DNA from: Paraferrimonas sedimenticola
GTDB taxonomy: Bacteria > Pseudomonadota > Gammaproteobacteria > Enterobacterales > Shewanellaceae
Length of the DNA: 64,000 nucleotides
Assembly: GCF_002282855.1 (NCBI RefSeq)
Contig: NZ_NRIR01000007.1
Span: 62,001 to 126,000, forward strand
Reading direction: 5' to 3'
Shown: one piece after another, positions 55,491-63,151 of the stretch
Layout of the letters: every line of letters starts with the position of its first letter
How positions within the stretch are numbered: the stretch's first letter is position 1
Translations under genes and position numbers: made by a program
The notes under the pieces: model-generated
Seen by the model: the letters and a program-made list of their open reading frames with translations, nothing else
Told to the model about the DNA's origin: nothing
Database searches by the model: none

Positions 55491-56987
55491 TTAGACTGCA
55501 CCAAATTGGTTCAGGTACTGATCGTGAGACGGGAGTTGCTCGCTGGCGTGGGCCATGATTTGGCGAACATTGGACAGAAATTCGGCGCGATCGGCATCAC
55601 TTACTGTGCCGGTGAGCGCATTGGCGCGCTCGGGCTGAAGTCCTTGACCTAGCATCACCTGCAACCAAGCCTCTTCGGCAAACAGCTCATCGCTGTTACG
55701 AGTTACTACCCCCTGTTCGGCGAATAGCGCCATTTTGAGGCGCAGTGACTCAGGAATTGTCATTTGTCGACAATGCGCCCACAGCCGACCATTAGCTCTT
55801 TGGTTGAGATGGTAGTGCAGAATAATAAAATCTCGCACTTGTGAGTATTCGAATTCGCTTTGACGGTTAAACTCGTCGGCGAGCGCTTGGTAACTGTCGC
55901 CACTCGGGAAGAGTTTGGCCAAACGCAGCACACCCGATTGAATCAAATGGATACTGGTGGACTCCAAAGGCTCTAAAAAGCCCGCTGAAAGTCCAATGGC
56001 TACACAATTGTTTTGCCAGGCCTTGCGACGACGACCGGTTTGAAAGCGAATCAGTCGAGGTTCGGCTAATGGCTTACCGGGCAAGTTGGCCATCAACTGT
56101 GCCTTGGCGTCCTCATCGCTAATAAAGCGACTGCTGTAGACCATGCCGTTGCCAATTCTGTGCTGAAGTGGGATTTGCCACTGCCAGCCTTCATCATGAG
56201 CAATCGAGCGAGTATAGGGTCTCGTGTTAGCTTGCCGCTCGCTCGGGACTGCCCAAGCGCGATCGGCCGGTAGCCAATGAGACCAGTCGTCAAATCCAAC
56301 CCCAAGCGTTTTTTGAATGAGCAAAGCGTGCAAGCCCGAGCAGTCGATATAAAAGTCACCGCTGACTTGAGTACCGTCAGTCAGGGTTAAACCAGTAATG
56401 TCTCCAGAATCGGGACACTGGCTGACTTTATCGATGTGACCTTGGGTGCGTTTTACTCCAGCCGCTTGTGCTTGCTGACTTAAAAAGTTGGCATAAAGCC
56501 CAGCGTCAAAGTGATAGGCGTGCACTAATCCAGCCCAAGGGGCATTAGGCAGCTGTTCTAGCTCTGCATAATTATTGCGTTTTGCCGCTTGATAGTTCAG
56601 CGAATAATCCCAAAGGGTTTCAGCGGCTTGGCCTTGCGCCAACCAGTATTGGTGAAACGGCACTAGACCTAAATCTTTGCCAAAACGACCAAAGGCGTGC
56701 ATGTAGGAATCACCCTCGCGCCCCCAACCCTCAAACTGAATGCCCAACTTAATACTGGCTTTGGTGGCCGCCATGAAATCTTTGTGGGCAATCCCGAGGC
56801 CTTGGTTAAACAGAGTCAACGGCGGAATACTGGCCTCGCCAACGCCAATGGTGCCAATTTGATCCGACTCCACCAATTCAATGTCGATGGACTTGGGCAG
56901 CAAGCGACGCAGCATGGCCGCGCTCATCCATCCGGCACTGCCGCCACCAACTATTACTAGCTTGTTATGGGTATGTTTTGAATGCAT
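55491..56987 (-). CDS. Flavin-dependent tryptophan halogenase-family protein
   Basis: The start at 56987 (GGGAGG site) gives 498 residues; the in-frame extension to 57035 is not needed. FAD-binding VIVGGGSAGW is at 12-20. GVGEASIPP (48-56) follows. The Lys that forms the chloramine in PrnA/RebH is K80 (ASIKLGIQF). The WxWxIP motif is at 268-273 (WQWQIP) and the active-site Glu is E339 in FLEPLEST. All key residues are kept. Relatives are commonly linked to TonB receptors and sugar loci in marine and plant-associated bacteria, with no proven role there. The substrate is unknown. Confidence 0.9.
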   Translation of the reverse strand: MHSKHTHNKLVIVGGGSAGWMSAAMLRRLLPKSIDIELVESDQIGTIGVGEASIPPLTLFNQGLGIAHKDFMAATKASIKLGIQFEGWGREGDSYMHAFGRFGKDLGLVPFHQYWLAQGQAAETLWDYSLNYQAAKRNNYAELEQLPNAPWAGLVHAYHFDAGLYANFLSQQAQAAGVKRTQGHIDKVSQCPDSGDITGLTLTDGTQVSGDFYIDCSGLHALLIQKTLGVGFDDWSHWLPADRAWAVPSERQANTRPYTRSIAHDEGWQWQIPLQHRIGNGMVYSSRFISDEDAKAQLMANLPGKPLAEPRLIRFQTGRRRKAWQNNCVAIGLSAGFLEPLESTSIHLIQSGVLRLAKLFPSGDSYQALADEFNRQSEFEYSQVRDFIILHYHLNQRANGRLWAHCRQMTIPESLRLKMALFAEQGVVTRNSDELFAEEAWLQVMLGQGLQPERANALTGTVSDADRAEFLSNVRQIMAHASEQLPSHDQYLNQFGAV

Positions 56988-57055
56988 TGGTACCTCCCTA
57001 TTCCGGTATAACGCCAACCCTCTGAAATAAAGCATATTTCACATCGCGTTTGGCC

Positions 57056-57069
57056 TGCATACGTATGCA
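57056..57069. promoter_or_regulatory. Maltodextrin operator site 4, perfect palindrome
   Basis: TGCATACGTATGCA is fully symmetrical and lies between the divergent halogenase and alpha-glucosidase genes, so one bound dimer could act on both. A TATAGA at 57101-57106 could be the -10 of the plus-strand gene, with no good -35. Confidence 0.75.
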
Positions 57070-57193
57070 CAGTGAAAAAGCTAGCGGCAGGCATTAGGGT
57101 TATAGAGTTAATTACACCCTTGCCTGCGGCTAGCTTAACCAGTCTCGACGCATTTGACACCCACAGGCAACCAGTTTGATATAAGGAATTCGC

Positions 57194-58813
57194 ATGAGTG
57201 CAGGCGACTGGTGGCGCGGAGCCGTCATCTACCAAATCTATCCACGCAGCTTTGCCGACAGCAACGGCGATGGTGTGGGTGATCTACAGGGGATTTATGA
57301 GAAGCTGGATTATGTCGCCAGTCTAGGCGTTGACGCCATTTGGATATCTCCTTTCTTTAAGTCGCCAATGAAGGATTTTGGCTACGATATCAGCGATTAT
57401 CGCGACGTAGACCCGCTATTTGGCAGCTTAGAAGACTTTGACCGAGTATTGGAAAAAGCCCATTCACTTGGCATCAAAGTAATGATTGACCAAGTGCTCA
57501 GTCATACCTCAAACGAGCATGCCTGGTTTATCGAATCTCGCGAAGACCGCACTAACGACAAGTCGGACTGGTACGTTTGGGCAGACGCCAATCTCGACGG
57601 TACTCCACCAAACAACTGGCTATCCATCTTTGGTGGCTGCGGTTGGGAGTGGGAACCGCGTCGTCAGCAGTACTACTTGCATAACTTCCTATCGAGCCAG
57701 CCTGACCTGAACTTCCACAACCCGGACGTACAACAAGCGGTACTAGATAATGTAGAGTTTTGGCTGAAGCGCGGCGTTGACGGCCTGCGCTTGGATGCAA
57801 TCAACTTCTGCTTCCACGATGCTCAGTTGCGCGACAACCCGGGCAAGCCACCGGAAGCACGAGTGGGCCGCGGATTCTCGCCTGACAACCCGTACGCCTT
57901 CCAGTACCACTACTACAACAATACACAGCCTGAGAACCTGCCTTTCCTTGAAAAGCTGCGTGCTTTGATGGACCGCTACCCAGGCACGGCTGCCTTGGGC
58001 GAGATCAGCGCTGAAGACTCGCTGGCCACAACCGCTGAGTATACAGAAGAAGGCCGTTTGCACATGGGTTACAGCTTTGAGCTGCTAACCGATGATTACA
58101 GCGCCGAGTACATTCGCAGCACAGTTCAAAACCTTGAAAAGCAAGTGACACAAGGCTGGCCATGTTGGTCTGTAAGCAACCACGACGTGGTTCGTGTTGC
58201 CAGCCGCTGGAGCCAAAACGGCGAGCTAAACCCAGCTCAAGCCAAGATGCTGGCCGCGATGATCTGCTCATTGCGCGGCAGTGTATGCATCTACCAAGGC
58301 GAAGAGCTTGGATTGCCAGAAGCGGATATTCCATACGAGTTGCTACAAGACCCATACGGCATTACTTTCTGGCCAACCTTTAAAGGCCGCGACGGCTGCC
58401 GTACGCCAATGCCTTGGCAAGCAGGCGCACAGCAAGGCGGTTTCTCAAACGCCGAGCCTTGGTTGCCTATCCCTGATGCCCACTTAAACCGAGCCGTTGA
58501 CGCGCAAGAAAGCGCAGCTGATTCGGTATTGAATAGCTTCCGTCGCTTTACCGAGTGGCGCAAAGCCTTCCCGGCCTTGGTTCGCGGTGATATTCAATTC
58601 CTGGAAACTGCCGAGCCAATTTTGGCCTTTGTACGCAGTAGCGATGATCAGTCGATGCTTTGCGTATTCAACTTAGGCGGGGAAGATGTAACAGTTGAGC
58701 TTGAGCAACTAGCTAATGCAGCGCCGGTGAGCGAGCAACCTGTGCTCAGCGGTACTCCTGACGCCAACTCGCTATCGTTACCGGGCTTTGGCGCTTACTT
58801 CGCTGAACTGTAG
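57194..58813 (+). CDS. GH13 (subfamily 23-like) alpha-glucosidase, cytoplasmic
   Basis: 539 residues, no signal peptide. Start supported by AAGGA. Catalytic motifs: DQVLSH (99-104), LRLDA with nucleophile D201, LGEISA with acid/base E270 and SNHDVV with D331. The text matches Halomonas HaG-type alpha-glucosidase closely in length and active site. It should hydrolyse imported maltose and short maltodextrins to glucose for Glk. Divergent from the halogenase gene across operator site 4. Confidence 0.94.
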   Translation: MSAGDWWRGAVIYQIYPRSFADSNGDGVGDLQGIYEKLDYVASLGVDAIWISPFFKSPMKDFGYDISDYRDVDPLFGSLEDFDRVLEKAHSLGIKVMIDQVLSHTSNEHAWFIESREDRTNDKSDWYVWADANLDGTPPNNWLSIFGGCGWEWEPRRQQYYLHNFLSSQPDLNFHNPDVQQAVLDNVEFWLKRGVDGLRLDAINFCFHDAQLRDNPGKPPEARVGRGFSPDNPYAFQYHYYNNTQPENLPFLEKLRALMDRYPGTAALGEISAEDSLATTAEYTEEGRLHMGYSFELLTDDYSAEYIRSTVQNLEKQVTQGWPCWSVSNHDVVRVASRWSQNGELNPAQAKMLAAMICSLRGSVCIYQGEELGLPEADIPYELLQDPYGITFWPTFKGRDGCRTPMPWQAGAQQGGFSNAEPWLPIPDAHLNRAVDAQESAADSVLNSFRRFTEWRKAFPALVRGDIQFLETAEPILAFVRSSDDQSMLCVFNLGGEDVTVELEQLANAAPVSEQPVLSGTPDANSLSLPGFGAYFAEL

Positions 58814-58860
58814 CGATTAGCCTCGGCAGGGTATAACCCACCGCAGGGTTGGACTAATAC

Positions 58861-58898
58861 AAATCGGGATCTAACTTGTTAGATCCCGATTTGTATTG
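58861..58898 (+). terminator. Intrinsic terminator after the alpha-glucosidase
   Basis: A fourteen-base perfect stem (AAATCGGGATCTAA and its complement) with loop CTTG, followed by T-rich sequence. Confidence 0.88.
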
Positions 58899-59003
58899 TT
58901 TAGATAGTCGCTCACCCTCGCCCGTTAGGCTGCATGGGCGCTATATAAACCCATCCGAAGCACTTAAAACGAAAGCCGGAAAATGGCTTGAATTGAAACC
59001 ACC

Positions 59004-59876
59004 TCACTTTCGCCTTGAATAAAGAGCATCGAGTATTTCTCGATGCACCACAGTGTCTTGACTGCCAACCGGGCGAATCGCTTCGATCCACCATTGGCTG
59101 TCGTCAACCATGTCATCATTCTCAAAACGTTTGACACGCCCCTGCGCTACGGGCAACTCGGCGAAGTGGGCTGGGATGATTGCCCATGCCATCTCTGACT
59201 CGACCAGCTCAATGGCATCATGCACGCTTTGCACCATGTGGAACTGGTCGCTGATGGTATGGTTCATCGCCGCCTCACTGGTTTGCATGTACATATAGCC
59301 CACTTGAGGCAGCTTCAGATAAGATTGATGAGTCAGCTTTTCATTCGGCCAGCTCACTGGCGCAATACAGCAAACTTCAAAGTTTTGTACATGTGAGTAT
59401 TGAATGTCTCGTTCTCGTTTAGGGTAGGCAATCACCACCCCGATATCGGCCTCGCCACTGCGCACCAGATTGAAAATTTGAGTGGAGTCGCCGCTGAATA
59501 CTGCCAAGTCCACATTGGGGTATTTTTTGATGACTTTGGCACAGGTGCTCGTCAAACCAATTCCACACAGGTTGGCATCAATTGCTACTGAGACTCTGGC
59601 AGGTAGCCCTTGATGAAAGCTGTCAATCTGTTCGGAGAAAGATCTATAACCATCAATGATTGGCAACGCCCGCTGATACAAAAGCTCACCGTGAGTGGTC
59701 AAAGTGAACTTTTTGTGGCTGCGATCAAAAAGCTCAAGCCCGGTATCAATTTCCAGATTGCTCACTTGTTGGCCAACAGTGGTGGGGTGTTTGCCCATTT
59801 TCAGCGCCGCTTGGCGAAAGCTACCCGCTTTGACGGTTTCGACAAAGGCTTTAATTAGCTCTATTGAGTAGTTCAT
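59004..59876 (-). CDS. LysR-family transcriptional regulator
   Basis: 290 residues. The N-terminal winged helix reads FVETVKAGSFRQAALKMGKHPTTVGQQVSNLE, and a substrate-binding-like effector domain fills about 90-290. It is divergent from the Ntn-hydrolase gene at 60112, which it probably controls. The effector is unknown. Confidence 0.92.
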   Translation of the reverse strand: MNYSIELIKAFVETVKAGSFRQAALKMGKHPTTVGQQVSNLEIDTGLELFDRSHKKFTLTTHGELLYQRALPIIDGYRSFSEQIDSFHQGLPARVSVAIDANLCGIGLTSTCAKVIKKYPNVDLAVFSGDSTQIFNLVRSGEADIGVVIAYPKRERDIQYSHVQNFEVCCIAPVSWPNEKLTHQSYLKLPQVGYMYMQTSEAAMNHTISDQFHMVQSVHDAIELVESEMAWAIIPAHFAELPVAQGRVKRFENDDMVDDSQWWIEAIRPVGSQDTVVHREILDALYSRRK

Positions 59877-59969
59877 TTCGTCATATCCAAATTTTTCTTA
59901 GCCTGCAATGAGCAGAAGATACGCTGCAAAAGCTGTTCTTTTGAGCCAGCATGTAACCTTACGACTATG

Positions 59970-60000
59970 CATTATGCAGGGTTTTATCATTCATTATGCA
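59970..60000. promoter_or_regulatory. Direct repeats in the LysR/hydrolase divergent promoter region
   Basis: CATTATGCA occurs at 59970-59978 and 59992-60000, 22 bp (two helical turns) apart, and a related CATGCATCATG is at 60021-60031. This is a plausible binding array for the LysR protein. Confidence 0.4.
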
Positions 60001-60111
60001 TTTTTTATATAGGAAATTGGCATGCATCATGACCACAAGTTAACAGATGTCTGTGCCACAAATGCGCTTTGTAGATGTTGTGCACTGTACTAAAGTCACC
60101 AGGAACTCGTT

Positions 60112-61128
60112 ATGAAATCGACCTTTAAGAAAGCTCTAATAACCGCAGTGGTTGCTGCAACGACCACTTTTGCCTGCGCTCAAGCCTCTGCTTGTACCTA
60201 CATCAACTTCAAAAACGGTCAAGACAATACCTTTACCGCTCGCACGCAAGAATGGCCGGGAACGATGGACGGCAAGTTTGCCCTGGTTCCACGCGGTTTT
60301 GAAGGCGAGAATTACACCACCAAATACGGTTTTGTCAGCACCTTGTACGTCGACGTTTTGCACGATGGCATGAATGAGCACGGCCTACAGATGTCGATGT
60401 TAGCGCTAGGCGTTTCTCAATACGCTCCGGAGGGAAGTGGTGATATCAACAAAGGCGAAGTGGTCGGTTATGTACTGGGTAACTTCAAATCGGTAGACGA
60501 AGCAGAAAAAGCGCTAAAAGAAACTAAGGTACACAACACTATCTTCAAGGCCATCCCTGAGCTCGGAGAATACGTCGGCGTGCACTTTGTTATCACAGAT
60601 AACAAGCGCTCAATCGTGGTTGAATACCTAGACGACTCTGGCTACCCGAACATTTTTGAGAACAAACTGGGTGTAATGACCAACGAGCCGACTTACGACG
60701 TACAGGAAATGTTGGCTAATAGCCTGCTGGATGAAGGTAAAGTGCGCTTCTCCGAAGCCAACTTCCACCCATTTGATATGTCCATTGAAGGACGTTTCCA
60801 AAAAGCGGTTGCTTTTAATCACACCCAAAACGATGACAGCGTGCAAACCGATGAGCAAGGCATTGCCCGCGCTTGGACGTTAGCCAACACCTTTGACATT
60901 CCACAAGGTGCTTTGTACTGGCGTCACGTGAGTGACGTACCGCAGTTTGTTTCTTGGAGCAGTGTAGGCGACATCGCCAACAAACGTTACTTCTACCGCA
61001 CCTATGACAACATGGTAATCCGCGAAATTAACCTAGCGGAGCTAGACTTCAGCAAAGTGAAGTACGAGGAATTCCAACTGTTTGGTAAAACAGAGTTTAA
61101 TAAAGTTGAGTTCCAGCAGTTCAAATAG
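60112..61128 (+). CDS. Exported Ntn hydrolase, choloylglycine hydrolase / penicillin V acylase family
   Basis: 338 residues. A signal peptide ends ASA/C28, so cleavage by signal peptidase I would expose Cys28 as the N-terminal nucleophile, as in gram-negative members. R44 lies 16 residues on, as in the family. E47 takes the place of the usual Asp. Asn in MTNEPTYD and Arg in EGRFQKAV match the later catalytic positions. Relatives cut bile salts, penicillin V or acyl-homoserine lactones. Location is periplasmic. Substrate is not decided by sequence. Confidence 0.9.
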   Translation: MKSTFKKALITAVVAATTTFACAQASACTYINFKNGQDNTFTARTQEWPGTMDGKFALVPRGFEGENYTTKYGFVSTLYVDVLHDGMNEHGLQMSMLALGVSQYAPEGSGDINKGEVVGYVLGNFKSVDEAEKALKETKVHNTIFKAIPELGEYVGVHFVITDNKRSIVVEYLDDSGYPNIFENKLGVMTNEPTYDVQEMLANSLLDEGKVRFSEANFHPFDMSIEGRFQKAVAFNHTQNDDSVQTDEQGIARAWTLANTFDIPQGALYWRHVSDVPQFVSWSSVGDIANKRYFYRTYDNMVIREINLAELDFSKVKYEEFQLFGKTEFNKVEFQQFK

Positions 61129-61150
61129 TTGCTAAAAGAATCGCTAACAG

Positions 61151-61180
61151 AAAACCCAGCCTTGGGGCTGGGTTTTATCG
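61151..61180. terminator. Intrinsic terminator after the Ntn hydrolase
   Basis: AAAACCCAGCC / GGCTGGGTTTT, loop TTGG-like. It could also serve the convergent GST gene. Confidence 0.8.
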
Positions 61181-61273
61181 TTAATCTAGAGCCCCATTCT
61201 AACGGGAAAAGCGGTATTCGGGTAAGCGACTCCATTGCTCAGTCTTTGCTGGCCACAAGCTGCTTGGCCGACG

Positions 61274-61900
61274 TTACGCTTGAAATGCCGGTCGCTTAGC
61301 AAGCCTTTGATGCCACTGTTGCAAATTGGGATACTGAGATTGCCACTCGATACCCAAGGCTTGAACCACTTTGAGCATGGCCCACAAGCTAATGTCAGCG
61401 ATGGAAAACTCACCGGCGAGGTATTCAGCCTCAGCTAAGCGATTTTCCAAGGTGGGTAAGAATTCGCCAAGCCTTAGTTTGGACTCTTCGCCCCACTCGG
61501 GAATGACCCGTTCGCGATCCTGATAAATACCTGTGATATTGCGAAACGCCTGAAACCCCACCATCAAGCCTTGCAGCTCCACCATGCGGTTCCACATCTC
61601 TACCAATCCCTTTTGTTTTGGGTCGCTGCCAAACAGACCTTTGTCGTCCGGTGAAAGCGCATCGATGTAACGACAAATAGCGATAGACTCGCTCAAGTAG
61701 CTGCCGTCATCCAGTTGCAATAAAGGAATTCGACCATTGGCGCTGATTGCCTGAAACTCGACTTTAAGGTTATCCCCTTCGCGCACATTAATTTCTTCAA
61801 CGGGAATCTCGATCCCTTTCTCTTTAAGGAATAAAGTCACCCGCATCGCGCTGGGCGTCATGCTGGTCTGGTAAAGCTTCATGGATTCGAACTGGCTCAT
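61274..61900 (-). CDS. Glutathione S-transferase family protein
   Basis: 208 residues. The thioredoxin-like half contains KLYQTSMTPSAMRVTLFLKEKG with Ser residues in the active-site loop, NGRIPLLQL with the cis-Pro and YLSESIAICRYID for glutathione binding. The helical C-terminal half follows (FSIADISLWAMLKV). GGAG lies upstream of the ATG at 61900. Substrate unknown. Confidence 0.92.
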   Translation of the reverse strand: MSQFESMKLYQTSMTPSAMRVTLFLKEKGIEIPVEEINVREGDNLKVEFQAISANGRIPLLQLDDGSYLSESIAICRYIDALSPDDKGLFGSDPKQKGLVEMWNRMVELQGLMVGFQAFRNITGIYQDRERVIPEWGEESKLRLGEFLPTLENRLAEAEYLAGEFSIADISLWAMLKVVQALGIEWQSQYPNLQQWHQRLAKRPAFQA

Positions 61901-62143
61901 AATTGAGTATCTCCTTGTCTCACAATCTCACCGGCTTGAGGCGACAAAATTTTGACTAAAGATCGTCACTTTGACGCTTTTTCAAGCAATTTTAGTCGTT
62001 ACATTAGCATCACACAGCGTAGACATGAAAAATTGACGTTTTATTGCCCGAAGAAGCGCCCTCTCGTTGCGTCAAGCGTCAATTTTAGTAACAATGCCGC
62101 TACAAGACAGTATAAAAAAACCAACAATAGGGAAGTCGAAAAG

Positions 62144-63049
62144 ATGCAGTTTAGTCGTGTGCTAAAGATTGCCGCAGTGGCAATGACTCTGCTCCACACA
62201 CAAGCCTTTGCAGGCTTGGGCGATTGGGTTGAGTTCAACATTGATAACGGGCAAATCAAAATGCCTGTAACCATTGAGGGCGTGAGTGCAAACGCCATTA
62301 TCGATTCAGGTGCTGAGTTGTCAGGCATTAACAATGCCTTTTTAGCAGCCAACGGCTTAAGCTTTGACAAGGGACCAAAAATCAAAGTTAAAGGCGCCGA
62401 CGGCAGCCAGACACAGGCAAGCGCCAACGGTGTGCCAGTAAACATGTTCAAAGCCGCGTTCACCGTTAACGAATTGGTTAAAGCGGACATGGGCGATGCT
62501 TCTGATGCCGTGGTTTTGGGCTCGAGCTTCTTCCGCGATTTCCTGTTGCAGATCGACTACCCCAACAAGCGAATCCGCTTGCTGGACAAGAAAGCGGTTA
62601 ACCTAAACAAACTGAAAAATATTGATATGCGCGCCGATCGTAAAACCGGTAGCTCAATCATCAAGGTAGCACTTGGCGGTGGCGAAGAAACTTGGATGCT
62701 TCTAGACACTGGCAGCCAAGCGGGTGTCGTAGCCAAGCGTGATACTGCTGAGGAAAACGGCTGGACCAAGTTGCCAGTAGACTCAAGCGCGGTGGTAAAA
62801 AACGTCAAGGTAGATACTTTCCGTCTGCCAAGCATGACCTTCGGCCCTTATAACCTAGAAAACGTATTAGCGGCGATCCCTGCTCAGGGCCAGTCACTGA
62901 GTAACCTAGAAAACTCGATTGGCAACTCACCGTCGTTCCGCGGTAAGCGTGTAAACGGCCTGATTGGTTACGATGTACTAAAAAACTATGTCATCACCAT
63001 GGATTACTCCAAAGGCCGCATGCACATAGGTCTGCCAGAAACTATCTAA
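62144..63049 (+). CDS. Exported protein with two retropepsin-like aspartyl protease domains
   Basis: The ATG at 62144 gives 301 residues with a signal peptide (VLKIAAVAMTLLHTQAFA). An upstream in-frame extension to 61952 lacks family character. Two halves each carry an Asp-Ser/Thr-Gly active-site loop: D54-S-G (AIIDSGAELSG) and D188-T-G (WMLLDTGSQAG). Each is followed by a hydrophobic-Gly element and a D-Y-x-x-x-R strand (FLLQIDYPNKRIRLL; YVITMDYSKGRMHIG). One chain could therefore form a complete pepsin-like site. Related proteins are PF13650/PF13975-like. The substrate is unknown. Confidence 0.85.
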   Translation: MQFSRVLKIAAVAMTLLHTQAFAGLGDWVEFNIDNGQIKMPVTIEGVSANAIIDSGAELSGINNAFLAANGLSFDKGPKIKVKGADGSQTQASANGVPVNMFKAAFTVNELVKADMGDASDAVVLGSSFFRDFLLQIDYPNKRIRLLDKKAVNLNKLKNIDMRADRKTGSSIIKVALGGGEETWMLLDTGSQAGVVAKRDTAEENGWTKLPVDSSAVVKNVKVDTFRLPSMTFGPYNLENVLAAIPAQGQSLSNLENSIGNSPSFRGKRVNGLIGYDVLKNYVITMDYSKGRMHIGLPETI

Positions 63050-63070
63050 CTCTAAATTAAATTAGAGTTA

Positions 63071-63117
63071 CGCCCCGTTCGCTAGCGCTGCTATGCTGGT
63101 GTCAACGGGGCTTTTTT
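63071..63117 (+). terminator. Intrinsic terminator after the aspartyl protease gene
   Basis: GCCCCGTT (63072-63079) pairs with AACGGGGC (63104-63111), with a long structured loop, followed by six T. Confidence 0.8.
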
Positions 63118-63151
63118 ATGCCCTGATAACAATGATTAAGGGAGACATGTC

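Noticed and set aside
55491-56987. Halogenase with a lost catalytic lysine (Gln in IQF)
   Set aside because: Alignment by eye with RebH shows that the catalytic Lys corresponds to K80 in ASIK, which is present. The Gln is a different position.
61952-62143. 64-residue N-terminal extension of the retropepsin-like protein
   Set aside because: It would hide a clean signal peptide that starts at 62144, where a ribosome site is present.
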